Origin: Prorocentrum cordatum
Lineage: Eukaryota > Sar > Dinophyceae > Prorocentrales > Prorocentraceae
Length of the DNA: 64,000 nucleotides
NCBI GenBank assembly: GCA_963575745.1
Contig: CAUYUJ010007247.1
Span: 456,475-520,474 of the forward strand
Reading direction: 5' to 3'
Shown: positions 20,629 through 32,100 of the stretch, piece after piece
Layout of the letters: each line of letters starts with the position of its first letter
Position numbering within the stretch: the stretch's first letter is position 1
Program-made: the position numbers and the translations under genes
The notes under the pieces: generated by a model
What the model was told of the DNA's origin: nothing
The model's database searches: none
What the model saw: the letters and a program-made list of their open reading frames with translations, nothing else

Positions 20629-22857
20629 TCTCCCTCAGGGGAGGGCCGCGGAATGGGCTGTGGCAGCGGGTCCCTCGCGAGGTCGGCCTGCAGGTCGAGG
20701 AGGGCTGGGTCTTCGTCGAAGAGCCCGCAGTGTCTTGTGTGCGGCGGAAGACGGGCCCACTGGTCGTCACTGATGAGGGTGGTGAGAGGGAGTCTTTCTC
20801 GGGCCCAGCACTTGCAGTCGCGGACAGTGTGCTCCTGAGTTTCCTCTTCCTCGTCGCAGTAGCGGCAGATGGGGCTGGGGTCTGCCGACGTGTTTGATCG
20901 GGATCGTCGCTGTTGGGTGTGATCCCCGCCCGACAGGTAGTTCAGGAGGAGCGCCAGCTGCCAGGCAGTGCATTTGGCTGCTCCTTTAGTTCGGGCGAGC
21001 CACGTGCTGGCGAAGAGATCAAGGCCCTGTCTGACAGAGGCTAGGTAGCCAAGGTCGTGTCGCCGTGGCTTGATCCTCCGCAGAAATGCCCTGCGTTGTG
21101 AGGCCCGCAGCATGTGCAGGAAGGCGTTTTGGGGTAAATTCAGCCAGCTGATCTGGCAGCCCCAGTCGTCGTACATGATGCCAAATGTGGGCCAGGTCCA
21201 TCGGAGCTGCTGGAGCGACTGGACGAGTCGTCCGACGGGTCCTCCACCAAACAGGGTCTGGACGTGGTGTTGGAGGTCTCTGGCGAGCCCGCAGAGTGTA
21301 ACGTCGCGGTTAACCTGTCGCCGCAGGCACAGGAATGCTTCACGCTGCGTGATGGCGTCGATCTCAGGGCGTGTCCTGGGACGCACACGGCCATGAGAGT
21401 CCAGAACTCGACCCACTTGTTCCCCTTGGGGCGGATAGCCGCCTTGAGGGCGTGGTTGTAGGCAGTTTTGGCTGGGCCTGATGGTGCTTGAATGTCGGTG
21501 CCCGTGGTGCAGACGCTGGCAGCCAGGGAACGGGCGTGCCGCGCCTTGATAAGCATCGGCGATGGGAGCTTGCCAATGCGCGGCAGGCGGATAGTCGCCC
21601 TCCGTACACGGGCGTCTGCGGTGGCCGTGAGGTTAAGCGCGGCTGGAGCCGGCGCTGCCTCTGCGTTGATGTAACTGCCGACGAGCTTGAAGGAATCGAC
21701 CACACGTAGGGGGCGATCCGCCAGTGTGAGCTGGGTAACGGCGGCGTGAAGCTCGTCGGTGAGCGCCCACCCTGCCACTTTACCAGGGTGAATGCGTTGA
21801 CCTGAGAATCGATCAAACTTGGCGGTTTCGTCGAGAGATTTCTGCAGCTCAGAAGCGGCGTGGGTAGTGGAGTTGCTGTCGTCCACAAAGGTAGTGCTGA
21901 GTGATCGAGGCACGTATCGGTGCTGCCTCTTTGTCCACACGCACATGAGCAGCTTGATGTCGTCCAGGGACCACGAGCTGCCCTGGAGGTGACCGTTAGT
22001 CCTGGCCAGGTCCTTAGAGTACGCTCCGTTCATGCGGATGTAGCGTTTGTGGTGTCTGTAGAAATTTCGGCGGACAGTAACGATGTCTTGAGGGCACCCC
22101 GCGTGCAGCGCAAGGTTAAGACAGATGTCCGTGATGAGGTAGTCGAAGCACTTCTGTCGGTCAAGGGCAGCTCCAGCTAAGGGGAGGAGTAAAGCCCTGG
22201 CGCGTTCGATGCGCAGGGCGAGAGAGGTGCTGACATCCCCAATGGTGGCTTTGGGAACAGCGCCGAAGCTCGTGGCATGAGTCCATCCTTGCCGCCAGGT
22301 CGTGAGGCTACGATAGGCTGGCGCTTCCCACGCGTACATCCATACGGAAAGAACCGAGAGAAGTCGTTGGTCCGTCGGGAGTTCCCCTCGGCCTTTTCGG
22401 AGGCACGGGTTTGGCACGTGCAGGAGGGGCTCGGGGATGGTGCCAGTGCGTTGCATAGCACGTAAGACGCTGGCGAAGAGGCGAAGGATGTCGTCGGGTA
22501 ACTCCTTAGCCTCCTTAGTTGTCCAGCCGTCGAGTCCCCCCGCGCGGCGCGGTGAACGGGTGCGAATGAAGTGGATGAGTTGGTCGTCGGTGAGGTGGAA
22601 AGGGGCTGCTGGTGATGGCGTAGGCAGCTCTTGTCGGTATTCGTCGTAGAAGTCCGCCCACGTCGGCATAGCTTCGGCGTCATGGCCCGCGCGAGCGCGG
22701 TACCTGCCCAAGATGGGCTCCCAGGTGTCGACCATGAGCTTAAGCATGTCTTTGGTGTTGGCAACAATGGCGTTGGCGGGGAGGGCGTCGGGAACCTGGG
22801 CAGGTGGTGGGTCACGAGTGTGGCCTTCGTCGTTGTCCGTGTCGAGCGAACTACCGT

Positions 22858-22880
22858 CGCTGGGGCTGAAGCCGCCGGCG
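22858..22880 (-). repeat. Bulged hairpin 4 (copy A; copy B at 39679-39699)
   Basis: Copy A arms CGCCGG / CCAGCG have one mismatch, which in copy B is an A-T-type pair. In ORF3 between endonuclease and RT (AGGFSPSD). Confidence 0.7.
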
Positions 22881-24653
22881 TCGGTGTCGGCATCACTATC
22901 GTCCGTGCTAGCTTGGTCAGGGTTGAAGGCGGTGGTGTCGCAGTGGAGCTGTGCATCGTCGGGAGTGGTAGGCGTGCGGAGATACGCCGTGGGCGAGCAG
23001 TCGGCAGCCCGTGCGTATATGGCCGCCTTTCGCCCGCTTGGCTCGCGGACACCCTCAGCCCAGATCTTGATGCGTTCAGCTTTGGCTCGGTTTGCACGTC
23101 GCGCCAGCTCTGAGTCAAGGTTTTGGATCAGACGGTCCAGGTGCTCTCCGCGTGGTGCTGGCACGTCGGGGGTCCAGGCCTCGGGAAAGGCCAGGAGGGC
23201 CGTGGGGCGCAGCTTGTGGCAGAGAAGGCGGGCCGCGGTCCACGTGCAGTCGATGCGCTGCGCCAGGTACGGCGGGATAGCACGGCAGTCGATATGATGG
23301 TGCTGTCCGATGAAGCGAAGCTCGCAAAGTTGCCGATGGAGCTTGCGAAGGCGGTTCATGTGAATCGTGGAAGCTCCGTAGGTGGGAAAGGCGCGGGGGA
23401 CGGCGGGTCGCTCCTCGAACGTGGGTGTGAGCCCGTGCATGGTAGGGGCCTTCTTTTTTGGGTGGTCTGGCGGTGGAGGCGGCAGGTCGCGCAGCCGGGT
23501 GAGATGGTACTCATGGCTGGCCTCGTTTGCCAGGGCGAACATGCGTTCCACATCGTCGCGTGTGTCAGCCTGCTCCATGCGGTCATGGTATCGCCCTGCG
23601 ATGAGGGTCCCTAATGCCTGAAGTTCGTGGTCCTCATGAGCTCCGTCGTTAGGAGGGTAAGGCGTGGGGGCCAGAAGGCGTGGGGCCGTATGGTCGAGGC
23701 GGCTAAGGTCGAGTGTGACCTGCAGGCCAACATGGGACTTCGCTGGCAAGTCACGCAGATAGCAGAAGTCGGTGACAAGGGATCGCGCAGCTTGGTTGGC
23801 GATGATATAATCGATGCGCGAAGTGCGGGGGCACTTGGTGACGCGGTCCCAGTCAGGGATATTGCCATATGTGTGCATGGTGTGGTCTGGTGTGCCTTCA
23901 GCGACGTTAAACCATCCGTGCTGCATCATGTGCAGCAGATGTGGATTGTCGTCGATGTTCGTGTTGGCGTCCATGCAAATGAAATACGGGGCTGAGCCGA
24001 CCCTCGCGGCGGCGCAATCAGCAAGCCGAAACAAATCGGTGCTGTCCCCTCCAGCGACCCCGTAGAGGCTCGCAATGTAGATCCCAGCGGGCCCGTGGTT
24101 GTTTCGTCGCCGCCTGCGGCGGTGCTGGGTGCAGAGCGGGAGGAAGGCCTCGTGCCATCGTTTCTTGGCCTTGAGGGTGGCGATACAGGACGCAGTGTCG
24201 TCGACGGTGGAGTCGACGATGGCGTCCTTAGAGAGGATGGCGACCCCCCCCGAGGCGCCGGTGTTGCCCTCGACCGTGTGGTCCGTGCCACCGTGAGCAG
24301 CTTTGCGCTGGGCTCGCGCCAGATCCAGGTCAGGTCCCAGACTGGCCTGATATCCTCCGTGGTGTGGATTGGCGGCGTTGGTAGCGATGGCTTGCCTGGT
24401 AGGCTTGGCATGTCGGGTCTCCTGCAGTGCTATGACTGCGGCGTTGTGGTCGACACCTAGAGCGGTGATGGTTGGCCAGTTCGCTGGGAGACTCGTGATG
24501 TTGAGGCTGACGAGGTGGATGGAGCGACCTGGCCCGTCTCCGTCGGTGGAGCTGGGGTTAGCACGCCCCGCACGGTGGAGGGCAGCCTGGCCCTCACCCT
24601 GGTAGAAGGCTTGGCCACAGTAGGAGCTCATGGCGTCGCGGCAGATTGGCTTT

Positions 24654-24676
24654 GACGGGGCTGAAGCCGCCGTCAG
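24654..24676 (-). repeat. Bulged hairpin 5 (copy A; copy B at 41472-41495)
   Basis: Copy A arms TGACGG / CCGTCA, 6 bp perfect. Copy B has one extra base in one arm. Lies just upstream of the ORF3 ATG. Confidence 0.75.
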
Positions 24677-25966
24677 GCCAGAAGTATAGGCAAGGCATGG
24701 TCGACGCTGCGCCGGGGGGGGGTCATAAACATCGGCAAAACTGCCACGAAAAATCCTCCTCACTCCGGTACCGTGGGGGACGGGGGGAGGAGGGGTGAGA
24801 CGGCAGCAGAGGGAGAGGGAGGCGACTCCTCGATCCGTCCTGCCGAGAACAAGAACAAAAGCAAACCAGCGGCGGCAGCTCGGCGCGGCAGCGGCGCAGC
24901 GCGCGCGCACATACTGCGCACGCGACGCCGCTGGTCCGTCCTGCGGCGGCGCGCCCGCCCCGTCAGTACCGTGATGAGCAGCATCAGCTGGAACAGCTTG
25001 TTCGTGTGCGCCCTCTGCGCTCGCCTCGGGCGGTGGGCCCTGTGGCTGCGGCGGAGGACGCTCTGCCAGCGCGTCAGCCACCAGCTGAACGTGGCGAGCG
25101 GCGCGGTCGGTGGCCTGGCGCTGAGCCTCATCCATGCCCGCTGCCGTGAGGCACGCGTTGCGGACAGGGCTGACTCCACGCGGGGCCGCCGCTGCCGCGG
25201 CAGCGGCTGAGGTGGCGGGGGCGCCGCCATGGCTCTGGGGAGACAGCGGTGAGCCGCCGCCGAAGCCCGCCGCGAGGTCCTTGACGCGGTACTTGTTCTT
25301 GAAGGGGTCGAAGGTCGGCGCCTCGTCGATGGGGACGACAACGCGGGTGGGCGGTGGCAACTCCTGGTCCGTGGACGGCGTCGGCTCGAGGTCGACCTGG
25401 CCAGGTTCGATGGCGCTGGCACCGAAACGTGGCACCACCTCGGGGGCTTGGCCATCAGCCTGAGTCTCGCGGGGCGGCGAGCTCGTGGAGCTCCCAGGGG
25501 CCTTGCGCGAGCTGTGGCGGCTGCAGGACCGGCTGCGCGGGACGCGCCCGCCCGTGTGGCGGTCACGTGGCGAGGTCGCCTGGGCGTTAGCGCGCGCAGA
25601 GTCCGCCCTGCTCGGGGAGCGGATCGGCGCTGCGCAGGGTGTTGGGCTGGGCTGGCGGGAGCCGCCTGTGCCGCCCGCCGCCGAGGCTGCAGCCTGGTCA
25701 GGGTCGACGGCGTCGGGCCGGGGGCTGACGTGGTGGGCACTACCCTCGCTGTGCCGCGGGGAGGCGCTGTGGTGCGCCTGGGTGTACGTGAGGACGAGCG
25801 GGATGAGCGGCTGCCGCTCGCGCTCAGGGGGGGCAGGTTTTGCCTGGGCAGGGCGCAGCGCTGCGGCCACGTTTGGCGGGGGCGTGTGTTGGCGCGGTTG
25901 CCAGGCACGCACGTTCGCCTCGCGCCATCCTTCAGGGCGCCCTGTCCTGCCACGGCTTGGTGCAGC

Positions 25967-25989
25967 CCCCTGGGCTGAAGCCGCAGGGG
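25967..25989 (-). repeat. Bulged hairpin 6 (copy A; copy B at 42692-42714)
   Basis: Arms CCCCTG / CAGGGG, 6 bp perfect in both copies. In ORF2 (PAASAQG). Confidence 0.75.
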
Positions 25990-28114
25990 TTACCACTGCG
26001 GGCTGGTTGCTGGCGGTGCTGTCATGGCGGCCTGGGTAATGGCCCCAGGCACGCGTGGACCCTGGCACGGGCGAGGTGGCCCGTGGGGGAGCCTGCACGA
26101 GTGCACGCGGGTAGCCGATGACCGCTGGGTGCACCCTGGCGTGGGGGGCGTGGCCATAGCTGGAGGCGGCTGCTCCTGCCGCCGCGGGCCTGGCGCCAAT
26201 GGGGCCACGGTGATAGGCGGCGCCCCCGCCGTACACCGCGCTGTCGCCTGTCGGGACGCGCGCGGGAGAGCGGTTGCGTGGCGTGCTCGGCTGACCTGCG
26301 TCGCGTTGGTCGCGCTGCTGGGTGCGCTGCTGGTGCTGTTGGTAGCGCTGTTGGTCGGCTCTCGAGAGCGGGCGGGTGTCGGGGAGGATGGGGGGCACGT
26401 CGGGCCGCCGCCAGCCCTGATAGACGTGCTCGAAGGCATGGTCTGGGTAGGTCTCCCCGACGGGTGAGTAGCGCCGCACATGCTCCACGTAGTCAATGTT
26501 CTGCGGCTCGGGGAGCACCGTGATGTTCACAGCCCGCTGGTGCGCTGGTCCATAGAGACAGAAGCTACCACGGTTGCTGCGGTCGTGGTTCAGCTCGGCT
26601 TCGGTCGTGGCACGGCTCACCATGGCGTCGCAGAGGCGCATGTCGTAGTCGAGAGCTTGAGGCCCAGGGCCGCCCTCGGCATCCCAGTACAGTACCACAT
26701 CTCGCCAGCGGGTGCGGGTAGTGTGGATGCGCTCGGCGATAGACTCGCAGACGGTCCTGACTGTGACACGATCCCTATGCATGTTGGTGATGGCTAGGGA
26801 GTAAGGTCGGCGGACCGTTTTGTTGAAGATGAAGTCCTCCTTGAGGGCCTGGTGAGGGCCGAAGAGCACGTAGCCTTCCCTCCACAGCGGTTGGTCGGGA
26901 GACGGGTCTTCAGGCATCCCCGTTCCTGTGAACCCAGGTGGCCGCCTCGTGCCGTCGGGCAATCCCTGCTTGAGGACGCGACGCGGCCTCGGTGGTAGAT
27001 ACCATTGACCCTGGTAACCTGCTTGGCCTGGTTGTGGAGGCTCCCCCCCGGGGCCTGAAGGCGCTCGGGGGGGTTCCTTGAGGTCGTGCTGGGCTGGCGC
27101 GTTGCCGTATTGGCGGGCGAGGATGTGCGGAGGCATCCCTGTGGCACGGACGTCGAACAGGCTGTGCGGACGAGGCGGATGAGGGCATCTGCTGGAGAGG
27201 CAGCATGTGTCGGAGTCCCTGTTGTCGGTGCTGTACGCACACGTCCAGCTGTTGCAAGAGTAGTCCGTGGACCAGTCCATAAGTGCACGTAGTCCGCTGA
27301 GGGAGCAGTCTGGGCACGTTGGTTGGCCCGAGGTGCCGAGCTGCGTGTTGCGGCGGGCAGCACAGTACTGACAGCATTGGAATCGGCACTGTAGGCAAGT
27401 CCAGCGTCCTGGTAGGGGCGCGGGAGCGCTTGCTCGTCGGTGACTGCGTCGTCTGGGTGGGGTCGGGGTCGATCCCACAAGGGCCAGACGTCGGCGAACC
27501 AGGACTGGCCTGTAGTGCGGACCACCTCAGCGGGGAGGCGAGCGTCGTCAGCATGGCGCTCAATCCACTGGGGCCCCAGGTCCGCTGGGATCATGACCGT
27601 GCGCCAAGTGTCGTCCGCCTTGACGTGGACTTGGGTCGGTGCCCAGAGCCTGGTAGTGGTATCGCCATGGTCGTGGTGGAGGATGACCCAGCCGTCGCGA
27701 CCCGCAACCGCAGGGTCGATAACGCGGTGGCCCATGACGGTCGTCCCCCACGGTAAGTAGGCGCCGTCGTGGTGCTCGCCCGGGTCAAGCCAGACCTCGA
27801 TGCCAGGGGCGTTGACACGGGCCCGCACATCACGGACGTGGAAGGCTAGGACGTGGTAGGCGGTCGGCTCCTCTTCCGTCTCGATGTGCTCCCACGTCTC
27901 GATGTCGCTGTTGTCCGAGGTGGAGTTTCCGCCGCTCTGCCGTGACGAACGCGAGGCGGATCGCCGCGGGCGGGCATGGCCTCGGGCGAGGGCGGCGGCC
28001 GCGCTGATGAGGGACGGCGTACGGCGGTCGTCGGCTCTCGATGTCGTCGATGAGCGGTCTGGACTGTGTCCCAGGGCGGCACCTGGCTGATAGGTGTGCG
28101 ATGGGCCAGACGCG

Positions 28115-28139
28115 GCCCCAGGGCTGGAGCCGCTGGGGC
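28115..28139 (-). repeat. Bulged hairpin 7 (copy A; copy B at 44838-44862)
   Basis: Arms GCCCCAG / CTGGGGC, 7 bp perfect in both copies, tip GGCT-CC-AGCC. In ORF2 (SGSSPGA). Confidence 0.75.
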
Positions 28140-30373
28140 GCGGCGCTCGTGCGTCGGACTGCCCCCGCACGGGGGCGGCCTGCAAGCCAGTGTACACCAG
28201 GTCGATCAGTGGCTGCGGGTCCAGCTGGAGCTTGCGAAGCGAGGCGCGCGGACGGGGCTGGTTGGGGTCGGCCCTGGTGGCTGCTTCGGTGTCGTAGTGC
28301 TGTGTAGCCCATGCTCGCGCTGCCTCTGGCGAGTATAGTGCCTGCGGCGGTGGCCACGCTGCCGCGATGTCCAGCCGGCGCCAGGTGTTAGCTTCCTGGT
28401 CGCGGGCTTCAGCCGCCTCGCGGAGGTCTGGGTGATCGTAGCCGGCAATGTGGAGGGCGTGCGCACAGTCGCCCATGCCATAGGCTTGTGGTAGGGCACG
28501 GCACCTGGAGGCAGCTTCAGTGGGGGCACACCAGTCCATGCGGATGAGGAGGCCCAGGACCCGTGGGTAGATGAGGCGCGCTCCGTGAGCCTCCCCTTTC
28601 ACGAAGTTGTGCCAGTTCTCACCACGCGGCGGTTTGGTAGCCTCGCACATCCAGAGCGCGATGGGTCCCCACGCGAGGGTGTCGTCTTCGAGGCTGCAGG
28701 GCGGGTGAGGCGGCACTGCGTACCACGCGGCCAGCGACGGGTGCACACTCACGTACGTGCGGCCAACATTTGTGGCGGTTCGACCCTTCGCTTCACGGCG
28801 GGGGCCCGGCAGGAGGTGACCTCCGTTGAAAGCGAGACGAGCCGCAAGGTCGCCGCGGGTCCCGTGCCAGAAGACCGTGGGCGTGTCAGTGGTGGGTTGA
28901 CGGAGGTCCCACGTGAGGTAGGGGAAGATCGTCTCGCCTGAGTTCCCACCCGAGTCTTCCAGCACCCAAGTGAGTCGGTTCGGGGGCCTCTGCATGATGT
29001 CAGTCCACGGCGCCAACGCTTGGAGCGTTGGGTCATGGGTGAATCGAGGATGGTCGTAGAGTCGCAGGGCGTCTTTGATGTCCTCTGTAGTCACGCCACT
29101 GTTACCAAGCGCAAAGCCGTTCTGGTACAGGGAGGTGAGGATGCTCGTCGGCGGCACGGGGACCGCTGGGTCGCGCTGGATGGTGTTGCGTAAGTTGCGC
29201 GTCGGTGGCCTGAGGGCTGGGTGGGGCGTACCAGGGCCTGGAGGCGCCTGGGGCCTGGCGGGTGATGCGTAGCGTGCTCGCCGTCGTGGTGGTTGGGTGT
29301 CCATGTCGGAAGAGGAACCACGAGCATCTGCATGTCGGAAGATGGACCACGGGCTGTCGAGGGTGCGCTCACGTGTTTCCCTTGCCTCGGCGTCGCTGGC
29401 CTGAGCTGTGGCGTCTTCGTGAGTCGGCGGGTTACCATAAGCCGCGCCGCTTATGGGGCCGTCTCGCGGGGACGGGCTGGTCGACCGTGGTGTGACAGAC
29501 GAGGCTCGCGATACCGCGGCAGTGACTTCGACAATGGCGGCGGTGGTGGCGGTGGTGACATCGGCGACTGCGGCGGCAACTGCAGCAGCGTAGTGTTCCT
29601 GTAGCAGCGGGTGTCGAAGAGAGTGCACGTGCTGGCTCTCGGGTTCGTCGGGATGCGTGCGCGGCATTGTGTGTGTGGCCTCATCGCGCGGCCTCCTGCT
29701 CGGTTGGCAACAGCGGAGGCACCACTGGGCCGTGGGTGAGTCCAGGGCGCGCGCACAGATGCGGGCTCCTACGTGTCCGACGGCTCCTTGAGCGAGAAGT
29801 TTGGCGCCGACCAGGAGAAGACCGCAAACCACTCCGCCTGTGGCAATAGCTCCGAGTTTGCCGCTGGCCCATTTCAGGGCACCCCCGAGGCCAGACCCGA
29901 CTGCGCTGGCTCCGCCCGAGACGATGTCTCTGAGTTTGGCACTGGTCCACTTGAGAATACCCCACAAGGCGGGCGTGGCGTCGTATGCCGTTGTGCGTCG
30001 GGGCGTAGTGGACACGGATGGGCCTGGTGCCGCAGCTTCACGTCGTCGTCGCTGCCGGTAGCTGGGGTCTCGGCTCGGTGTCGGCAAGTACCCGTCGATC
30101 TGGTCCTTGTACGGCATGGCTACCACGATGGCATACGTGGCCACGAAGAGGCAGATGAGACAGCCGCAGCGTCGGGAGGCCGCTGCGCTGTGCGGGGCCT
30201 CGTAGGAGCCGCTGGCGTCAGGGCTCGCGTCCTCGATGGGGTCGTTGTCGATGCCAGCCTGCCAGTGGTCGACGGCGCTGGAGTTGGAGTCAGTCGCGTT
30301 AGCACGGCAGACAAGGGTGCGGGGCGTGGTCCTGCCACCTGAGGTCTGAAGACGCCCCGATCCAGCCAATGCT

Positions 30374-30398
30374 GCAGCGGGGCTGAAGCCGCCACTGC
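30374..30398 (-). repeat. Bulged hairpin 8 (copy A; copy B at 47097-47121)
   Basis: Arms GCAGTGG / CCGCTGC with one G-U pair in the sense strand. In ORF2 (SGGFSPAA). Confidence 0.75.
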
Positions 30399-31361
30399 GC
30401 GGGCTGGTGGCTGGCGGTGCAGTGGAATGGCTTGTCTCGTCGGCGGCAGTGGCGCCATCGGCGTCGCCGAGCTGTGCGCTGGGGGCGCTGTGCGACAGGG
30501 GGCGCCCTGTGTAGGGTTCGCTGTCACGGTCGCGCTGGGCCGTGTCGCCTGGCGGGGTCGTGCCGTCGCGATCCTGGGTTTCCATGTCGTGGATGGAGTC
30601 GTACTGGCTATCGTCCGACACGTGGAACGAGTCCAGGGATATGTTGCTGATATCGCTGGCCGCGATGTGCTGGAGCAGAAGCGGTTCGGCGTCGGCCGCG
30701 GGCTGGTCACACGTAGCGTGCTGGGCGAGGGGGCCAGCTGGCGGTGGTAGGTTTAGCGGTTCCATCGGTGCCGCGGCGAGCTCCGCCTCGACAAGCGGCT
30801 GCAGGTCTGGCGGGTGGTGCAAGATCGCATCCGCGAGGTACGCCAGGGCGTCTTGGTCGGGTGGAGGGAGGCCTCTTGGCAGCAAGGCGTGGGCCCGTGA
30901 GAGGCATGGCGGCAGTGGTGCCGCGAAAGCCTCAGGGCCGACGAGCTGGGCACGAGCGCCCTGGTATTCCAGAAGGAGGCCAAAGTAGCGGGTGGGGTAC
31001 TCGTGGCTGCCCTGGATACGAGTGAGGTTGCGGTTGGTGCGCTGTCTGTCGGGGCCCGCTCTGTGCCAGATATCCTCGCACATGTCGAACGCGGTGCGGT
31101 GGCGCAGGGCGTCGTTTTTCTCCGCGGAATCCTCCTGGAAAAAGTGGTCGTACTGTGGCAGATGGAGCGTCGCCAGGATGTGCGGGACGCAGTCCTCGAG
31201 CCATGCCCAGAACACGTCCTGATGGTCCTCACCTGGTGCCCACGCCGCGGCGCACGGTATGAGCCGTGCTCGGATCATCATCAGGTGCCAGAAAGCGGGG
31301 TCCTCCTCGGGTTCACCCCTGGCGCACAGAGGGGTAGTGGGACCCGTGGGGCTAAAGCGGG

Positions 31362-31395
31362 GCACGACAGCGGGGCTGAAGCCGCCACTGCGTGC
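31362..31395 (-). repeat. Bulged hairpin 9 (copy A; copy B at 48142-48175)
   Basis: Inner arms CAGTGG / CCGCTG, then after a one-base bulge an outer arm GGCACG / CGTGCC in copy A. In copy B the outer arm keeps pairing except for one weaker pair. In ORF2 (SGGFSPAV). Confidence 0.75.
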
Positions 31396-32100
31396 CTGGG
31401 CCTTGCCAGCGGCCCTGTCGAGGATGTGCTGCACGACGGTCGAGGACAAGCTGAGGACAGACTGCGATGCATGTGTCGTAGTTGACGAGGGCGTGCTCGT
31501 AGGAGACATGCTGGTACTCGCCGTAGCCGTCGTAGTAGCCGTCGAAGTCCCAGGGGGGCAGCGCGTGGGGCAGGGCCCCTGGTGCTGCTCAAGCCAGGCG
31601 CTCGCGATGGCGCCCAGCGGCCCGGTGCCGCACGGACCCGCGGCGGCGGTGCTGTTCACGATCGGGTCCAAAATGGCGCAGTGATCGTATTTGTAGATGC
31701 TGTCATCGTAAAGGTAGAAGAGCGTCCCACGTTCAGCGTGTCGCAGGAAAACCTCTCCTCCGTGCTGAGGCGCACCGCCTGAAGACGGGTGTGCTCCAGC
31801 TAGCGAGGGGAGGGCCAGGCCGCAGGCAAGGCGCCACATGATGGCGAGGCCTGGCGGGCGGCGCGAGCGATGAGCCGAAAGCTGCATGTCAGCACACGTC
31901 CTCAAGTACCCCTGAATGCTCATGTACATTGCTACAATCACGCCCCCTGCAAGACTACGGGTGTCCCTACACCAGATAGCTTGCGCGTGCTGCTGCCAAA
32001 ACAGACATGAGGTGACAAGAAAGAGATACGACGCGAAGAGGGGAGAGATGCCTCTGAAGGCGCTTCCTCGGAGGGCTGAGGCGGGCTCTCTGAGGCACCT

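Larger units (their letters stand above)
18966..24632 (-). pseudogene. LINE ORF3, copy A: endonuclease-RT-zinc-RNase H, one frameshift
   Basis: ATG at 24632 (MSSYCGQAFY), homologous along its length to the intact ORF3 of copy B, where motif positions are given. The frame is open through the endonuclease and RT (motif C FVDDSN present). It is lost near 21366, where copy A reads CTCAGGG and copy B CTCCAGGG, a one-base difference. The second frame resumes and carries the zinc finger (CRYC ... H ... C) and RNase H (ATDGAC, AETLAIV, VDNQAVV, NRQADAL) to a stop at 18966. Copy A has one copy of a roughly 57-residue C-terminal segment that copy B has twice. In copy A the ORF2 frame runs into ORF3 without a stop. 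Confidence 0.85.
24735..31929 (-). pseudogene. LINE ORF2, copy A: membrane, ART-like and Cys-rich protein, one frameshift
   Basis: First ATG at 31929 (MYMSIQGYLR); the frame extends a few codons upstream without ATG. Homologous to ORF2 of copy B. An N-terminal hydrophobic stretch, two membrane segments (about 30.1 and 29.8 kb) and the ART-like segment (about 28510-29010) are in one frame. Near 27420 copy A has GGGGCGCGGG where copy B has GGGGCGGG, two extra bases, and the Cys-rich part continues in another frame. Compared with copy B, copy A has extra in-frame sequence near 31.5 kb (a Thr/Ser run) and near 25.1 kb. The C-terminus lacks the stop seen in copy B and continues into ORF3. Confidence 0.7.

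Noticed and set aside
31660-31680. CCAAAATGGC near 31666 as a spliced-leader relic
   Set aside because: Ten-base match inside conserved ORF2 coding sequence (ILDPIV), expected by chance.
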